Shown: positions 1 to 6,674, numbered from the stretch's first letter. The stretch: 24,184 nucleotides of DNA from Candidatus Moraniibacteriota bacterium (GCA_027031945.1 JALVPE010000100.1:1-24184), one strand, 5' to 3'. Notes: a model not told the origin generated them from the letters alone. Numbers and translations are program-made.

Positions 1-77
1 TGTTTATGGGTTTTAGGTATATTGCTTTTTCTATGATTAATTTTAGGAGTATTTTTCAAAACCCTAGATGAGTTCAT
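1..77 (-). CDS. Possible start of a leftward gene cut by the window edge
   Basis: On the minus strand an ATG at 77-75 opens a frame with no stop before the window edge (25 codons, beginning MNSSRVLKNTPK, rich in Lys/Asn/Ser). It lies 11 nt after the -10 box of a near-consensus leftward promoter at 116-89, so a transcript certainly seems to start here, with a leader of only a few bases. No Shine-Dalgarno site is visible. Twenty-five open codons in AT-rich DNA prove little, and the transcript could instead be a small RNA. The frame shows no recognisable family. Confidence 0.25.
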   Translation of the reverse strand, partial: MNSSRVLKNTPKINHRKSNIPKTHK

Positions 78-88
78 TTCATAGACTT

Positions 89-116
89 ATTATAGCAAAA
101 CTAATCCGTTAGTCAA
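89..116 (-). promoter_or_regulatory. Leftward promoter with extended -10
   Basis: Minus strand: -35 TTGACT (116-111), 16-bp spacer, -10 TATAAT (94-89) preceded by TGC, which makes an extended -10. Predicted start of transcription is near 82. It is back-to-back with the rightward promoter at 119-147; only two bases separate the two -35 boxes. Confidence 0.7.
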
Positions 117-118
117 TC

Positions 119-147
119 TTGACAAAACCCAAAAAGTATGCTATACT
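119..147 (+). promoter_or_regulatory. Strong rightward promoter of the three-gene operon
   Basis: Perfect -35 TTGACA (119-124), 17-bp spacer, -10 TATACT (142-147) with the extended -10 TGC. Predicted transcription start is near 154, which gives a leader of about 130 nt before the ATG at 285. The same 12-mer GTATGCTATACT recurs in the rpsF promoter at 23722-23733. Confidence 0.85.
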
Positions 148-238
148 AGCGTATCACAGTAATAAAATGCTCTAATAGTGTTTAATTCTGTGAATAATGG
201 TAAATTTAATGTTTTTTTTAAAAGCACCTTATAAAATT

Positions 239-279
239 TGAACCATTAACGGTTCATTAACAACACATTGAATGGAGGA
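239..279 (+). promoter_or_regulatory. Leader hairpin, 11-bp direct repeat and SD site before the first gene
   Basis: TGAACC (239-244) and GGTTCA (251-256) form a perfect 6-bp stem with a 6-nt loop. The same stretch has ATTAAC at 245-250 and again at 256-261, 11 bp apart (one helical turn). The SD site GGAGGA lies at 274-279, 5 nt before the ATG. The hairpin sits close enough to the SD to affect initiation, or the repeats could bind a regulator; both ideas are inference. Confidence 0.4.
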
Positions 280-284
280 TTATA

Positions 285-977
285 ATGAATAAAAAAACAA
301 CTGAAAAATTGAAAGACGTTGCCAGAGTTGGTAGCGATCTTCACACTTTTTGGACAACCATTGCCCAACCTTTTCTTTTTGGGCACGGTTCTGGCAGTGA
401 TGCTAATCCAAAAAGCGACGGGATCCAGGCTGACAAAAAAGGCCGAACCCGTACGGATGAATCTTTATTTCGGGAAGCCTTTGCTATAGCAAAGAAGGAA
501 TTGGTAAAGGAAGGACGTATTGCCGATTACACTGCAGCCAACATGGCTGGAAAAGTTGTAACAGACAAGTTATCTGCTTTGCCGGTTGAGGTCCGAAAGG
601 ATATAATTCTGGACATTGGTCTGGGTGAACAATCTGTAACAGAGTTCATTCCCCAAGGAAAAGACTCTAAGGGTAAGCAATTGCCCGACAAAAAAGTAGT
701 ACGCAATATGAATCGAAGAGGTATCAATATCTGTAAAGATTTGATATTGATGACTCCAGGGCAGATTGATTCGTGGATTAGTTCTACGGTCAATGGTGAT
801 GAATATTTGCATGCCCGTTTAGAGCAAATCACTGAACATGCCAAAAAATATGTTGCTACCATGGAGAAAAAACACGGTAAACTGCCAGAACGCAAATCTC
901 TTGAAGAATTGCGTGCGGAAAATGGCACAAATCCGTTCTCTACATTGTGGAAATCATTGTCTTGGAGGAAAAAATAA
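285..977 (+). CDS. Unknown soluble protein, first gene of a three-gene operon
   Basis: Protein of 230 aa that I do not recognise. It has no signal peptide and no membrane segment, so it is probably cytosolic. It is basic and charged: residues about 1-30 are helical and end in an aromatic stretch (TFWTTIAQPFLFG), a Gly/Ser/Asp-rich linker follows (about 33-60), then a helix-rich core (about 60-215, including DESLFREAFAIAKKELVKEG), and the tail ends KSLSWRKK. The start is supported by SD GGAGGA 5 nt upstream and by the strong promoter at 119-147. The stop codon TAA overlaps the next ATG by one base (TAATG), so translation of the two genes is probably coupled. Sampled lines are 40-50% GC, well above the roughly 30% of most of the window, which suggests transfer or a different selective regime. 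The function is open; a cytosolic partner of the two membrane proteins downstream is inference. Confidence 0.85.
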   Translation: MNKKTTEKLKDVARVGSDLHTFWTTIAQPFLFGHGSGSDANPKSDGIQADKKGRTRTDESLFREAFAIAKKELVKEGRIADYTAANMAGKVVTDKLSALPVEVRKDIILDIGLGEQSVTEFIPQGKDSKGKQLPDKKVVRNMNRRGINICKDLILMTPGQIDSWISSTVNGDEYLHARLEQITEHAKKYVATMEKKHGKLPERKSLEELRAENGTNPFSTLWKSLSWRKK

Positions 978-1474
978 TGGAAACAATTATCAATGCAATT
1001 CGTTATTTCATTCACGAAAATAGCGATGAGGTAGCTCGGGCTGAAGAACGATTCGTATCAGCGACAAGTTCGCTGTATACAACCTTGATGTTCAGTCTTG
1101 TAGCAATTGTTTGTATGTTCACTATTCACATGGCAGTGAATATTGAATTCAATGCATACAAAAAGATTGGTCTAATTTTTATGGCCATCTCGCTGTTTGC
1201 AATAATATTAAATCTATTTTATGCAAGGCACATTTTTAAAGTGGCCTTAGCTGGCGGTGTTTACGGGATTGCTCGTAGTAACGTCAGTGGAATAGATGGC
1301 ACAAAAGAATTTTTATCACAGTATTTCGCAGCAGGATTCAAAATCATGGCAGGAACAGTTGTATTATTTGGCATTCCTTCTGTAATTGATTTTACATGGA
1401 CAAGTGCGAGTATCGTTGCTTGCGTTTGTCTGTTCATCGGATTTAATGCTTTTTCAGAAAAAATTGGAGGATAA
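977..1474 (+). CDS. Unknown four-helix membrane protein, second gene of the operon
   Basis: Protein of 165 aa. The start chosen is the ATG at 977, which overlaps the previous stop (TAATG) and has SD GGAGG at 964-968; an in-frame ATG at 947 lies inside the preceding gene and is unlikely. An amphipathic N-terminus (METIINAIRYFIHENSDEVA) is followed by hydrophobic segments at about 33-54, 63-83, 121-137 and 144-158, and by a charged loop at about 100-115 (SNVSGIDGTKEF). The predicted topology is four membrane helices in the inner membrane. I recognise no family. Tight spacing on both sides means it is co-translated with its neighbours and likely works with them. As with its neighbours, its codons use more G and C than the rest of the window. 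Confidence 0.85.
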   Translation: METIINAIRYFIHENSDEVARAEERFVSATSSLYTTLMFSLVAIVCMFTIHMAVNIEFNAYKKIGLIFMAISLFAIILNLFYARHIFKVALAGGVYGIARSNVSGIDGTKEFLSQYFAAGFKIMAGTVVLFGIPSVIDFTWTSASIVACVCLFIGFNAFSEKIGG

Positions 1475-1476
1475 TA

Positions 1477-2220
1477 ATGAAAAAAAGCACAAAATGGCTT
1501 ATAGCCATAGCTGTACTGGCAATATTTTTCGGTCAATATAGTCATATCCTGTATAGCTGGGTTGGTCTTGATACCGACGGTTATACCGCCGATATGAAAG
1601 GAAAGAAAATTGCTTATAAGCTCCACGGAACCTATAAACAAGCGGAAATTGATGCTTGTTTCAAAAAAATCAACATTGATCCAGATGACCTGGATGATTT
1701 GTTAGAGAAAATCAAATCCGGAGCCGTCACTGCCTCTCCTGCACTCAAAAGGTGCATAGAGAAAAAGGCTGAGGGCTACGCATCCCCCAAGAAAGATTTA
1801 GAGGATGCTCTGACCGGATTAAAAAAAATTGTGGCTGGCAAGCCAGAACCACAATTATGCGGTCAGTTGACATATGCGCCAAAACAACAAGTCGGAGGTA
1901 TGAGAATATCTGTACCCTCACATTGCAACACTCCCTACACAGTAAAAGTATCTGGGAGCTACTCCCAACTCTTTGCTGATGGGAGAAAAGTCATCAAAGC
2001 AAGGTACGGGAGAAGGATAGACCCCATGTTACCTAATGAATGGGCAATCATGCCAATACAGGATCTTTCAATGTATGGGATTTGCTTAATTGACGGAGTC
2101 CCAAATAATGAAAAATTGGAACACTTTAATAGATACATTCACGTTAATGTAAATGTGTCTCAAGCATATTATGGTTATAAAGACCTAGAAGGTACTATTT
2201 TTCTAAGTTTTTATAACTAA
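1477..2220 (+). CDS. Unknown signal-anchored protein with five cysteines, third gene of the operon
   Basis: Protein of 247 aa with SD GGAGG at 1466-1470 overlapping the end of the upstream frame. Residues 5-22 form a hydrophobic signal anchor after a basic start (MKKSTKWL), so the rest should be outside the membrane. A helical, acidic/basic stretch follows (about 52-120) with Cys61 and Cys93, then a beta-rich C-terminal part (about 125-247) with Cys128, Cys150 and Cys203 and a Tyr-rich end (HVNVNVSQAYYGYKDLEG). The spacing of the cysteines would allow disulfides in an exported domain. No family is recognised. The gene closes the operon: a strong terminator begins directly after its stop codon. 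Its composition is GC-richer than the leftward genes that follow. Confidence 0.85.
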   Translation: MKKSTKWLIAIAVLAIFFGQYSHILYSWVGLDTDGYTADMKGKKIAYKLHGTYKQAEIDACFKKINIDPDDLDDLLEKIKSGAVTASPALKRCIEKKAEGYASPKKDLEDALTGLKKIVAGKPEPQLCGQLTYAPKQQVGGMRISVPSHCNTPYTVKVSGSYSQLFADGRKVIKARYGRRIDPMLPNEWAIMPIQDLSMYGICLIDGVPNNEKLEHFNRYIHVNVNVSQAYYGYKDLEGTIFLSFYN

Positions 2221-2258
2221 AAACGGTTGTGAGCAACTGCTCACAACCGTTTTTTTCT
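2221..2258 (+). terminator. Rho-independent terminator of the three-gene operon
   Basis: AAACGGTTGTGAGC and its complement GCTCACAACCGTTT form a perfect 14-bp stem with an AACT loop, followed by a T run. On the other strand the stem is also followed by a short T run, so it may also stop leftward transcripts from the pilin operon ending at 2276. Confidence 0.93.
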
Positions 2259-2275
2259 TTTTTCTAAAAATTTGA

Positions 2276-2893
2276 TTAAAAAATATTAATAACCTGTGTC
2301 ACTATAATAAGTGACAGAAGTGCAACAATAAGCCCAATAATTGCATATTGAATAATATTTTTTGCTGTGTCTGCTTTTGTGCTGTCTCCTGCTGAAGTGA
2401 TATACATTATACCTCCTATTACCAACATAAGTACTGATATGCCTCCTACAAATCCAGATAATACCTTAATTGTTTCTATAATAATCTGACTTAAAGTTCT
2501 GTTTGGTGTAGGAGCTCCTGACGCACCCAACACATCATAAATTTCTTTAAGTAATGCTGGAGCAGCTAATGCTAGCGCTAGTCCAATAATCGCTGCCGTT
2601 ACTGCTTTTTTTGCTGTTTCTACTCTACCTTGATCTCCAGCCGATGTCATATAAAGGATTCCAGCCACTACTATCATAAGAACAGCAAGTGCAGAAACTA
2701 CACCTTGAACAGTTGTGGCTACTTTTGCTAACAGATTGTCTACCGTAGAAAATGCAATTGGATTTTCAAATGAACCTCCACCTCCAGCTGAACTATCTTG
2801 TGCAGCAAAAACATTTCCCCCAACCAACATCAACGCAAAAACTGCAAAAAAACTTGGTAAAATTAAATATTTTAAATATTTTTGTTTTATCAT
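2276..2893 (-). CDS. Double pilin-like protein (two fused T4SS-pilin-type modules)
   Basis: Protein of 205 aa. A signal peptide (residues 1-30, ending VGGNVFA/AQ) precedes two copies of the same unit: helix, short loop, helix. The first unit (about 52-118) carries LYMTSAGDQGRVETAKK, the second (about 136-205) MYITSAGDSTKADTAKN. The motif YxTS[A/G]GDxx[K/R]xxTAK between two hydrophobic helices matches the small VirB2/TrbC-like 'T4SS pilin' proteins abundant in Patescibacteria (I believe Pfam PF18895). The other small members here have a single unit, so this one arose by duplication within the gene. It follows the 115-aa paralogue by 14 nt on the same strand and lacks an SD, so it is probably translated from the shared mRNA. 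The role is a membrane or surface filament subunit by family; the assembly system is not in this window. Confidence 0.85.
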   Translation of the reverse strand: MIKQKYLKYLILPSFFAVFALMLVGGNVFAAQDSSAGGGGSFENPIAFSTVDNLLAKVATTVQGVVSALAVLMIVVAGILYMTSAGDQGRVETAKKAVTAAIIGLALALAAPALLKEIYDVLGASGAPTPNRTLSQIIIETIKVLSGFVGGISVLMLVIGGIMYITSAGDSTKADTAKNIIQYAIIGLIVALLSLIIVTQVINIF

Positions 2894-2907
2894 AATTTTA
2901 TCAATAA

Positions 2908-3255
2908 TTATATAGCCCCTATTACAGATTTAACGATAATCCATGCAAGAAGTGCCACAATCAACCCTATTACGGAATATATTATTGTATTTTTTGCCAT
3001 ATCGACTTTTCCAGAGTCTCCACCTGATGATATATACATTATGCCACCAATTACAATCATAAGCACACTAAGTCCACCAATAAATTTTGCAAGTGTTGCT
3101 ATAATTTTTGATATTGAACCCGCAATGGTGCCTGATGGTAATCCTGTTCCGGATGGAGCTGTAATAGCCGCCAAACAAACATCTTGTGTAAATAAAATAC
3201 CACCTATTAGTATTGCAATTGCAATTGTTCCTATTACAATTTTTTTATTTTTCAT
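2908..3255 (-). CDS. Small pilin-like membrane protein (T4SS pilin type)
   Basis: Protein of 115 aa with a signal peptide (about 1-29, ending CLA/A), a short Gly/Ser/Thr/Pro-rich stretch (PSGTGLPSG), then two hydrophobic helices (about 54-74 and 93-113) joined by the conserved loop MYISSGGDSGKVDMAKN. The loop motif [S]GGDxx[K/R]V and the following amphipathic start of helix 2 are shared with the four neighbouring paralogues. It is the first gene of a two-gene unit with the double-module protein. A -10 box TATAAT (minus strand, 3290-3285) lies just downstream of the terminator of the preceding gene, so the pair seems to have its own promoter. Function by family: VirB2/TrbC-like pilin. Confidence 0.85.
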   Translation of the reverse strand: MKNKKIVIGTIAIAILIGGILFTQDVCLAAITAPSGTGLPSGTIAGSISKIIATLAKFIGGLSVLMIVIGGIMYISSGGDSGKVDMAKNTIIYSVIGLIVALLAWIIVKSVIGAI

Positions 3256-3284
3256 TGCTCTTTATATTATTTATTTATATTTGC

Positions 3285-3290
3285 ATTATA
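3285..3290 (-). promoter_or_regulatory. -10 box for the two-gene pilin unit
   Basis: TATAAT on the minus strand, about 30 bp before the ATG at 3255, in the short gap after the terminator at 3301-3340. No convincing -35 is seen because that position falls in the terminator's T run. Confidence 0.4.
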
Positions 3291-3300
3291 CAACAAAATA

Positions 3301-3340
3301 TAAAAAAATAAAAGCGAGAATACTTAAGTATTCTCGCTTT
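3301..3340 (-). terminator. Rho-independent terminator after the 116-aa pilin gene
   Basis: A perfect 30-bp palindrome (3311-3340; half AAAGCGAGAATACTT) is followed on the minus strand by TTTTATTTTTTTAT. It separates the 116-aa pilin gene from the next pilin pair. Confidence 0.9.
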
Positions 3341-3377
3341 ATATTGCAATATAATTTCACAAAAGTCTTTATGAAGA

Positions 3378-3728
3378 CTAACCCAAACCAGTAATAATTG
3401 TTTTAACAATAACCCAGCCAAGTAGAGCAACTACCAAACCAACTATTGCATATGTCAACCACTTTTTTGCTGTATCAACACGCCCTTCATCTCCACCAGA
3501 AGTAATATACATTATACCAGCTACAATAATCATAAGAACACTAAGTCCACCTACAAATCCCAGTAGAAAAGAAATCATCTTCTGAATAATCCCTGCAATA
3601 TCTCCACCGTTACCTCCTGCGCCTTGATTCTGACCAATTCCATAATCACCAGCCGCTGACACCATCATTGGAAGTAGTAATAGAGTTGAAGATAATGTAA
3701 AAAACGTATTTTTCATTCTCTTTATCAT
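3378..3728 (-). CDS. Small pilin-like membrane protein (T4SS pilin type)
   Basis: Protein of 116 aa. The start at 3728 has the best SD in the array (GGAGGT, 8 nt upstream); a second ATG at 3716 would also keep the signal peptide. Residues 1-26 form a signal peptide ending VSA/AG, followed by a Gly/Gln/Asn-rich mature N-terminus (YGIGQNQGAGGNGG), then two hydrophobic helices with the loop MYITSGGDEGRVDTAKK between them. It is flanked by its own -10 box (TATAAT, minus strand 3783-3778) and by a perfect terminator, so it is a single-gene unit with the strongest translation signal of the set. That would fit a major subunit, which is inference. Confidence 0.87.
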   Translation of the reverse strand: MIKRMKNTFFTLSSTLLLLPMMVSAAGDYGIGQNQGAGGNGGDIAGIIQKMISFLLGFVGGLSVLMIIVAGIMYITSGGDEGRVDTAKKWLTYAIVGLVVALLGWVIVKTIITGLG

Positions 3729-3777
3729 TTATTTCCACCTCCTCTCTTTATTTTTATATTTCTATTCATATATGTAT

Positions 3778-3783
3778 ATTATA
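3778..3783 (-). promoter_or_regulatory. -10 box for the 116-aa pilin gene
   Basis: TATAAT on the minus strand, about 50 bp before the start codon, with an A/T-rich leader and then the SD. The -35 is weak. It lies in the 186-bp gap 3729-3914, which also holds the hairpin at 3842-3871 and a more GC-rich imperfect stem near 3804-3835. Confidence 0.4.
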
Positions 3784-3841
3784 TTACAAATTTTAATTTA
3801 TAGGAAGAGCTGAGTTGCTGTAACAATCCCTCTTATGCTTC

Positions 3842-3871
3842 TAGTTATTTTTGCGAAAACAAAAATAACTA
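3842..3871. repeat. 12-bp perfect AT-rich hairpin between pilin genes
   Basis: TAGTTATTTTTG (3842-3853) and CAAAAATAACTA (3860-3871) are perfectly complementary with a 6-nt loop. It lies 43 nt past the stop of the 89-aa pilin gene on the minus strand. No T run follows on either strand, so a standard terminator is unlikely; mRNA 3'-end protection or processing is possible. Confidence 0.6.
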
Positions 3872-3914
3872 AATACAAATAATAACCTGTTTTTATCAAG
3901 TCCTTTTTTAAACC

Positions 3915-4184
3915 CTAAACAAAACCAATAACTGTTTTAACAATAATAAGTGACAGTAATGCAACAACTAAACCTACAATACTTGCTGTGAGAGCTTTTT
4001 TGGCTGTTTGCACACGAGTACTATCGCCACCGGACATCATATACATTGCACCCGAAATAAGTATCCCTAGCACTGCGAGTCCTCCTACCAACACAACTCC
4101 AAACTCTATCACTCCGTTTAAATAACTACTCGCTGGCGGAGCACTTGCCATCGGACCTGCTTGTGCAATATTTATTAATTTCAT
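3915..4184 (-). CDS. Short pilin-like membrane protein without a classical signal peptide
   Basis: Protein of 89 aa, the shortest member of the array. The N-terminus (MKLINIAQAGPMASAPPAS) is too short and too polar for a normal signal peptide. The two hydrophobic helices (about 24-47 and 64-88) flank MYMMSGGDSTRVQTAKK. It starts 22 nt after the stop of the 346-aa gene with no SD. Two readings are possible: the first helix itself targets the protein to the membrane, or the upstream part was lost. By family it is a VirB2/TrbC-like pilin; a role as a minor subunit is inference. Confidence 0.8.
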   Translation of the reverse strand: MKLINIAQAGPMASAPPASSYLNGVIEFGVVLVGGLAVLGILISGAMYMMSGGDSTRVQTAKKALTASIVGLVVALLSLIIVKTVIGFV

Positions 4185-4206
4185 ATTGTTTAACTAGTTT
4201 TTTAAC

Positions 4207-5247
4207 TTATTGACATTCAAAATGCCACACTCTACTGCCTAAACCATGACCAGTTGCACCAAACATACGATTTGCTATAAAAGTAATCATCATAAAAGCT
4301 GTAAGTATAACTACCACCCCTATAAGTGCATTTTTTATCGCTGTTTTTGCCATTGTTATCATAGCAGGATTACCAGCCGATACAATATACATCACACCCG
4401 CCACAACAATTACTACCGTAGCTGTAACCACAATCAAACCCATTATAAATTTTACAATATTATGTATCCCCTCTATCAAATGACAAATGGTACATGCTTG
4501 ACTTTGATCATTAGCATTTACACCACCACACGGCACTATACCACCAGAATTACCAGATGAACTTACTCCAGAACCAGAACTCGAGTTTGTATTATATCCA
4601 CTTGGTTGTGAATTACCTGAATTTGTGTTTTGACCTCCTGTTTGTGAAGTACTACTATTTGAACCTGTGCCTGCGCCTCCTCCTGAAGGATTGTTATTTG
4701 AACCTGTGCCCGAACCTGTGCCTGCGCCTCCTCCTGAAGGATTATTATTCACTTTACCATTTGCATCAAATTCTTCATTATTTACAGTACTAATAGTCTT
4801 GACATGACCATTATCCAGACCATAACCACTTATTATACTGGGGTCAACATTATTTCTTTCCGCCATTGCCCTAATCTCTCCAAACACTCTTGGCCTCGCA
4901 TGTAAATTCATTTGCTCGACACCGCTTAAATAACTATAATCTGTATACCTATGATCATTTGGATGTTCAATCGCTCCTCTTATGTGTCGTGGAAATGAAG
5001 TTCTATATCTTCTTAATAATTGTCGTCCATATGGTGAATCAGCCAAGCCATTTGCCTCCAAATCATTCTTCATTTGATTAAATCTATCATTATATGCCTT
5101 AATTCTTTCTGTGTCTCTTTGATTTCTTGCATTGCTAAGTGGTATAACTTCTTCATATGCTGCATGTACTATATTAGTAAAATTTACAACAAAAATACTC
5201 ATTACCACAATAGATAATAACATGCCAATTCTTAATAAAAATTTCAT
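4207..5247 (-). CDS. Large mosaic pilin-like protein with repeat linker and Cys motif
   Basis: Protein of 346 aa. Signal peptide at 1-29 (ending NIVHA), then a charged helical domain (about 30-150, many Arg/Asn/His/Tyr), a Gly/Ser/Asn/Thr low-complexity linker (about 168-235) that includes two copies of NNNPSGGGAGTGS, a cysteine cluster (PCGG, then CTIC), and a C-terminal two-helix pilin-like module (about 265-330). The module is diverged: its loop reads YIVSAGNPAMITMAKT, so the GGD/GD acid is replaced by Asn and the basic residue by Met. A fourth cysteine is the next-to-last residue. It lies 21 nt downstream of the solute-binding protein gene and 22 nt before the next pilin gene, hence one operon. 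It could be an adhesin or tip protein carried on the filament (inference). Confidence 0.82.
   Translation of the reverse strand: MKFLLRIGMLLSIVVMSIFVVNFTNIVHAAYEEVIPLSNARNQRDTERIKAYNDRFNQMKNDLEANGLADSPYGRQLLRRYRTSFPRHIRGAIEHPNDHRYTDYSYLSGVEQMNLHARPRVFGEIRAMAERNNVDPSIISGYGLDNGHVKTISTVNNEEFDANGKVNNNPSGGGAGTGSGTGSNNNPSGGGAGTGSNSSTSQTGGQNTNSGNSQPSGYNTNSSSGSGVSSSGNSGGIVPCGGVNANDQSQACTICHLIEGIHNIVKFIMGLIVVTATVVIVVAGVMYIVSAGNPAMITMAKTAIKNALIGVVVILTAFMMITFIANRMFGATGHGLGSRVWHFECQ
4661..4749 (-). repeat. In-frame minisatellite, two 38-bp copies offset by 51 bp
   Basis: Near-identical copies at 4661-4698 and 4712-4749 begin GAACCTGTGCCTGCG on the plus strand and differ at one base. The offset is 17 codons, so copy number can change without a frameshift. 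The repeat encodes the Asn/Pro/Gly/Ser/Thr linker of the mosaic pilin-like protein. Confidence 0.85.
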
Positions 5248-5268
5248 AATCTTTTATGTGCTAAATAT

Positions 5269-6657
5269 TTATTTCATCAATTGTTGAGCACGTTGCGCAC
5301 CTATTTCAATTGCATCATGTACTGACGCCTTGCCCGTATTTACGCTATCAATCATATCTGCAAAAATTGCATCTATTGCTATTGAATTATTGCGCCACCA
5401 CGAACGTGCAATTAAATTACCCCTTGCAAATGCCCCCAATCTCACATCACTTTCTTCTTTTGCAATCAAATCCCTACGCGCCGCTGGTTTACCAGTTGCC
5501 TCCAAATATTTCTGAGTTAAATCAAAATCTGTCTTATAAGTAAGACTCTCGCCACTTACTGCATTTTGTAATGTAACACCCTTTTCTGTTGGAAAACTGA
5601 GAGCCTTCAAAAATTGCCACGCCTCATGCACACGCATCTCATTAGTTATTTGTATCGCATCTTTTTCCAAACTTTGTGTCGGCTTTTTATTTTTCGCAAC
5701 TACAAATGCCCAATAATTTGCAAAATTAATTTGATCCCCTACGTTATCAAGAGATTTTTGTGGTAAATCTGCCACAGCAAAATTTAACTTTGCATTTTTC
5801 GCCTTAATTGTATCGTAATGCCATGAATAATTAATCATCATTGCAACATTTCCTTGAAAAAATTCATCTATAGAATAATTTTGTTGCTTATTCCATGTAT
5901 ATACCGGGGTCGCGGCTGATGCAAAATCCGTATATTGCTTTAATGCTTTCTCACTAGGAATATATGAACCTGAACCAACAGCATCACCAAATGTAATTCG
6001 TCTACTCGCCCTATCAGACATTTCAGTACCATTTTGCAACATCATAACCGTAAGTATATCCATTGAACGATTAACATCTGCCGTCCCAATTGCAGCTCCT
6101 GCCTGTTTAATATTTCCAAAATCATCAATTTTTGTTAAAATTTCAACGTCTTTATTAAACTCTTTCCAAGTTTTTGGTGGTCTTGTCAGACCTGCTGCAT
6201 TAAAAATATCTTTGTTATAATAAAGAGCCAAAGAATCTACTGAAAGTGGAACTCCATAAATTTTACCATCAATCACAAAATCATCCGCAGCTACATCAAC
6301 AAATGTATCTCGAAATTCTTGTTCCGTCATCATATATTCAGGTACAGGCTCAATTTTATCTTGAAAATCCGGTATCCAAGAATTGTGAATCATAAAAATA
6401 TCCGGACCATTACCAGCCGCAAGAGCACTCAACAAATCTTCTTTATATGACTCAAGTGTATTTTTATGATATACTATCGGCTCTATATTTTTATTAATAT
6501 TCTCATATGCTCTAAAAGATTCACTGTAAACGTTGGTATTATCAAATGTCCCCCATACGTCCAACTTAACCTTATAACTACTTTTCTTACCTTTACAACC
6601 CACTCCAGCAAAAATCATAACTATACAAATGACTATAATAGCACTAATTTTTTTCAT
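5269..6657 (-). CDS. Extracellular solute-binding lipoprotein (ABC transporter family 1)
   Basis: Protein of 462 aa with a lipoprotein signal: basic start MKKI, hydrophobic core and a lipobox-like GVGC with Cys21. The mature part matches family 1 (sugar-type, COG1653) binding proteins: LDVWGTFDN near the start, AAGNGPDIFMIHNSWIPDF, KIYGVPLSVDSLALYYNKDIF, the PPKTWKEF segment, GNVAMMINYSWHYD, and a C-terminal helical part. Such proteins bind a ligand outside the membrane and hand it to an ABC permease. No permease or ATPase gene is in the window. It lies between a methyltransferase (17-nt gap) and the mosaic pilin-like protein (21-nt gap), on the same strand and without an SD, so it belongs to the operon that starts near 7230. 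The ligand cannot be told from sequence; a carbohydrate is usual for the family. Confidence 0.9.
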   Translation of the reverse strand: MKKISAIIVICIVMIFAGVGCKGKKSSYKVKLDVWGTFDNTNVYSESFRAYENINKNIEPIVYHKNTLESYKEDLLSALAAGNGPDIFMIHNSWIPDFQDKIEPVPEYMMTEQEFRDTFVDVAADDFVIDGKIYGVPLSVDSLALYYNKDIFNAAGLTRPPKTWKEFNKDVEILTKIDDFGNIKQAGAAIGTADVNRSMDILTVMMLQNGTEMSDRASRRITFGDAVGSGSYIPSEKALKQYTDFASAATPVYTWNKQQNYSIDEFFQGNVAMMINYSWHYDTIKAKNAKLNFAVADLPQKSLDNVGDQINFANYWAFVVAKNKKPTQSLEKDAIQITNEMRVHEAWQFLKALSFPTEKGVTLQNAVSGESLTYKTDFDLTQKYLEATGKPAARRDLIAKEESDVRLGAFARGNLIARSWWRNNSIAIDAIFADMIDSVNTGKASVHDAIEIGAQRAQQLMK

Positions 6658-6674
6658 AATATAATATTTAGAAA

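Noticed and set aside
527..1015. Long leftward frame opposite the first two operon genes
   Set aside because: It lies antisense to two genes that have SD sites and coupled start and stop codons; its translation shows no domain, and no promoter or SD of its own is seen.
4661..4749. Direct repeats as a possible CRISPR fragment
   Set aside because: Only two copies, in frame within a Gly/Ser/Asn linker, with no spacer pattern and no cas genes.
4246..4793. Rightward frames rich in Tyr, His, Cys and Leu opposite the mosaic pilin gene
   Set aside because: Composition is that of reverse reading of low-complexity and membrane codons; the leftward frame has a signal peptide and a family module.
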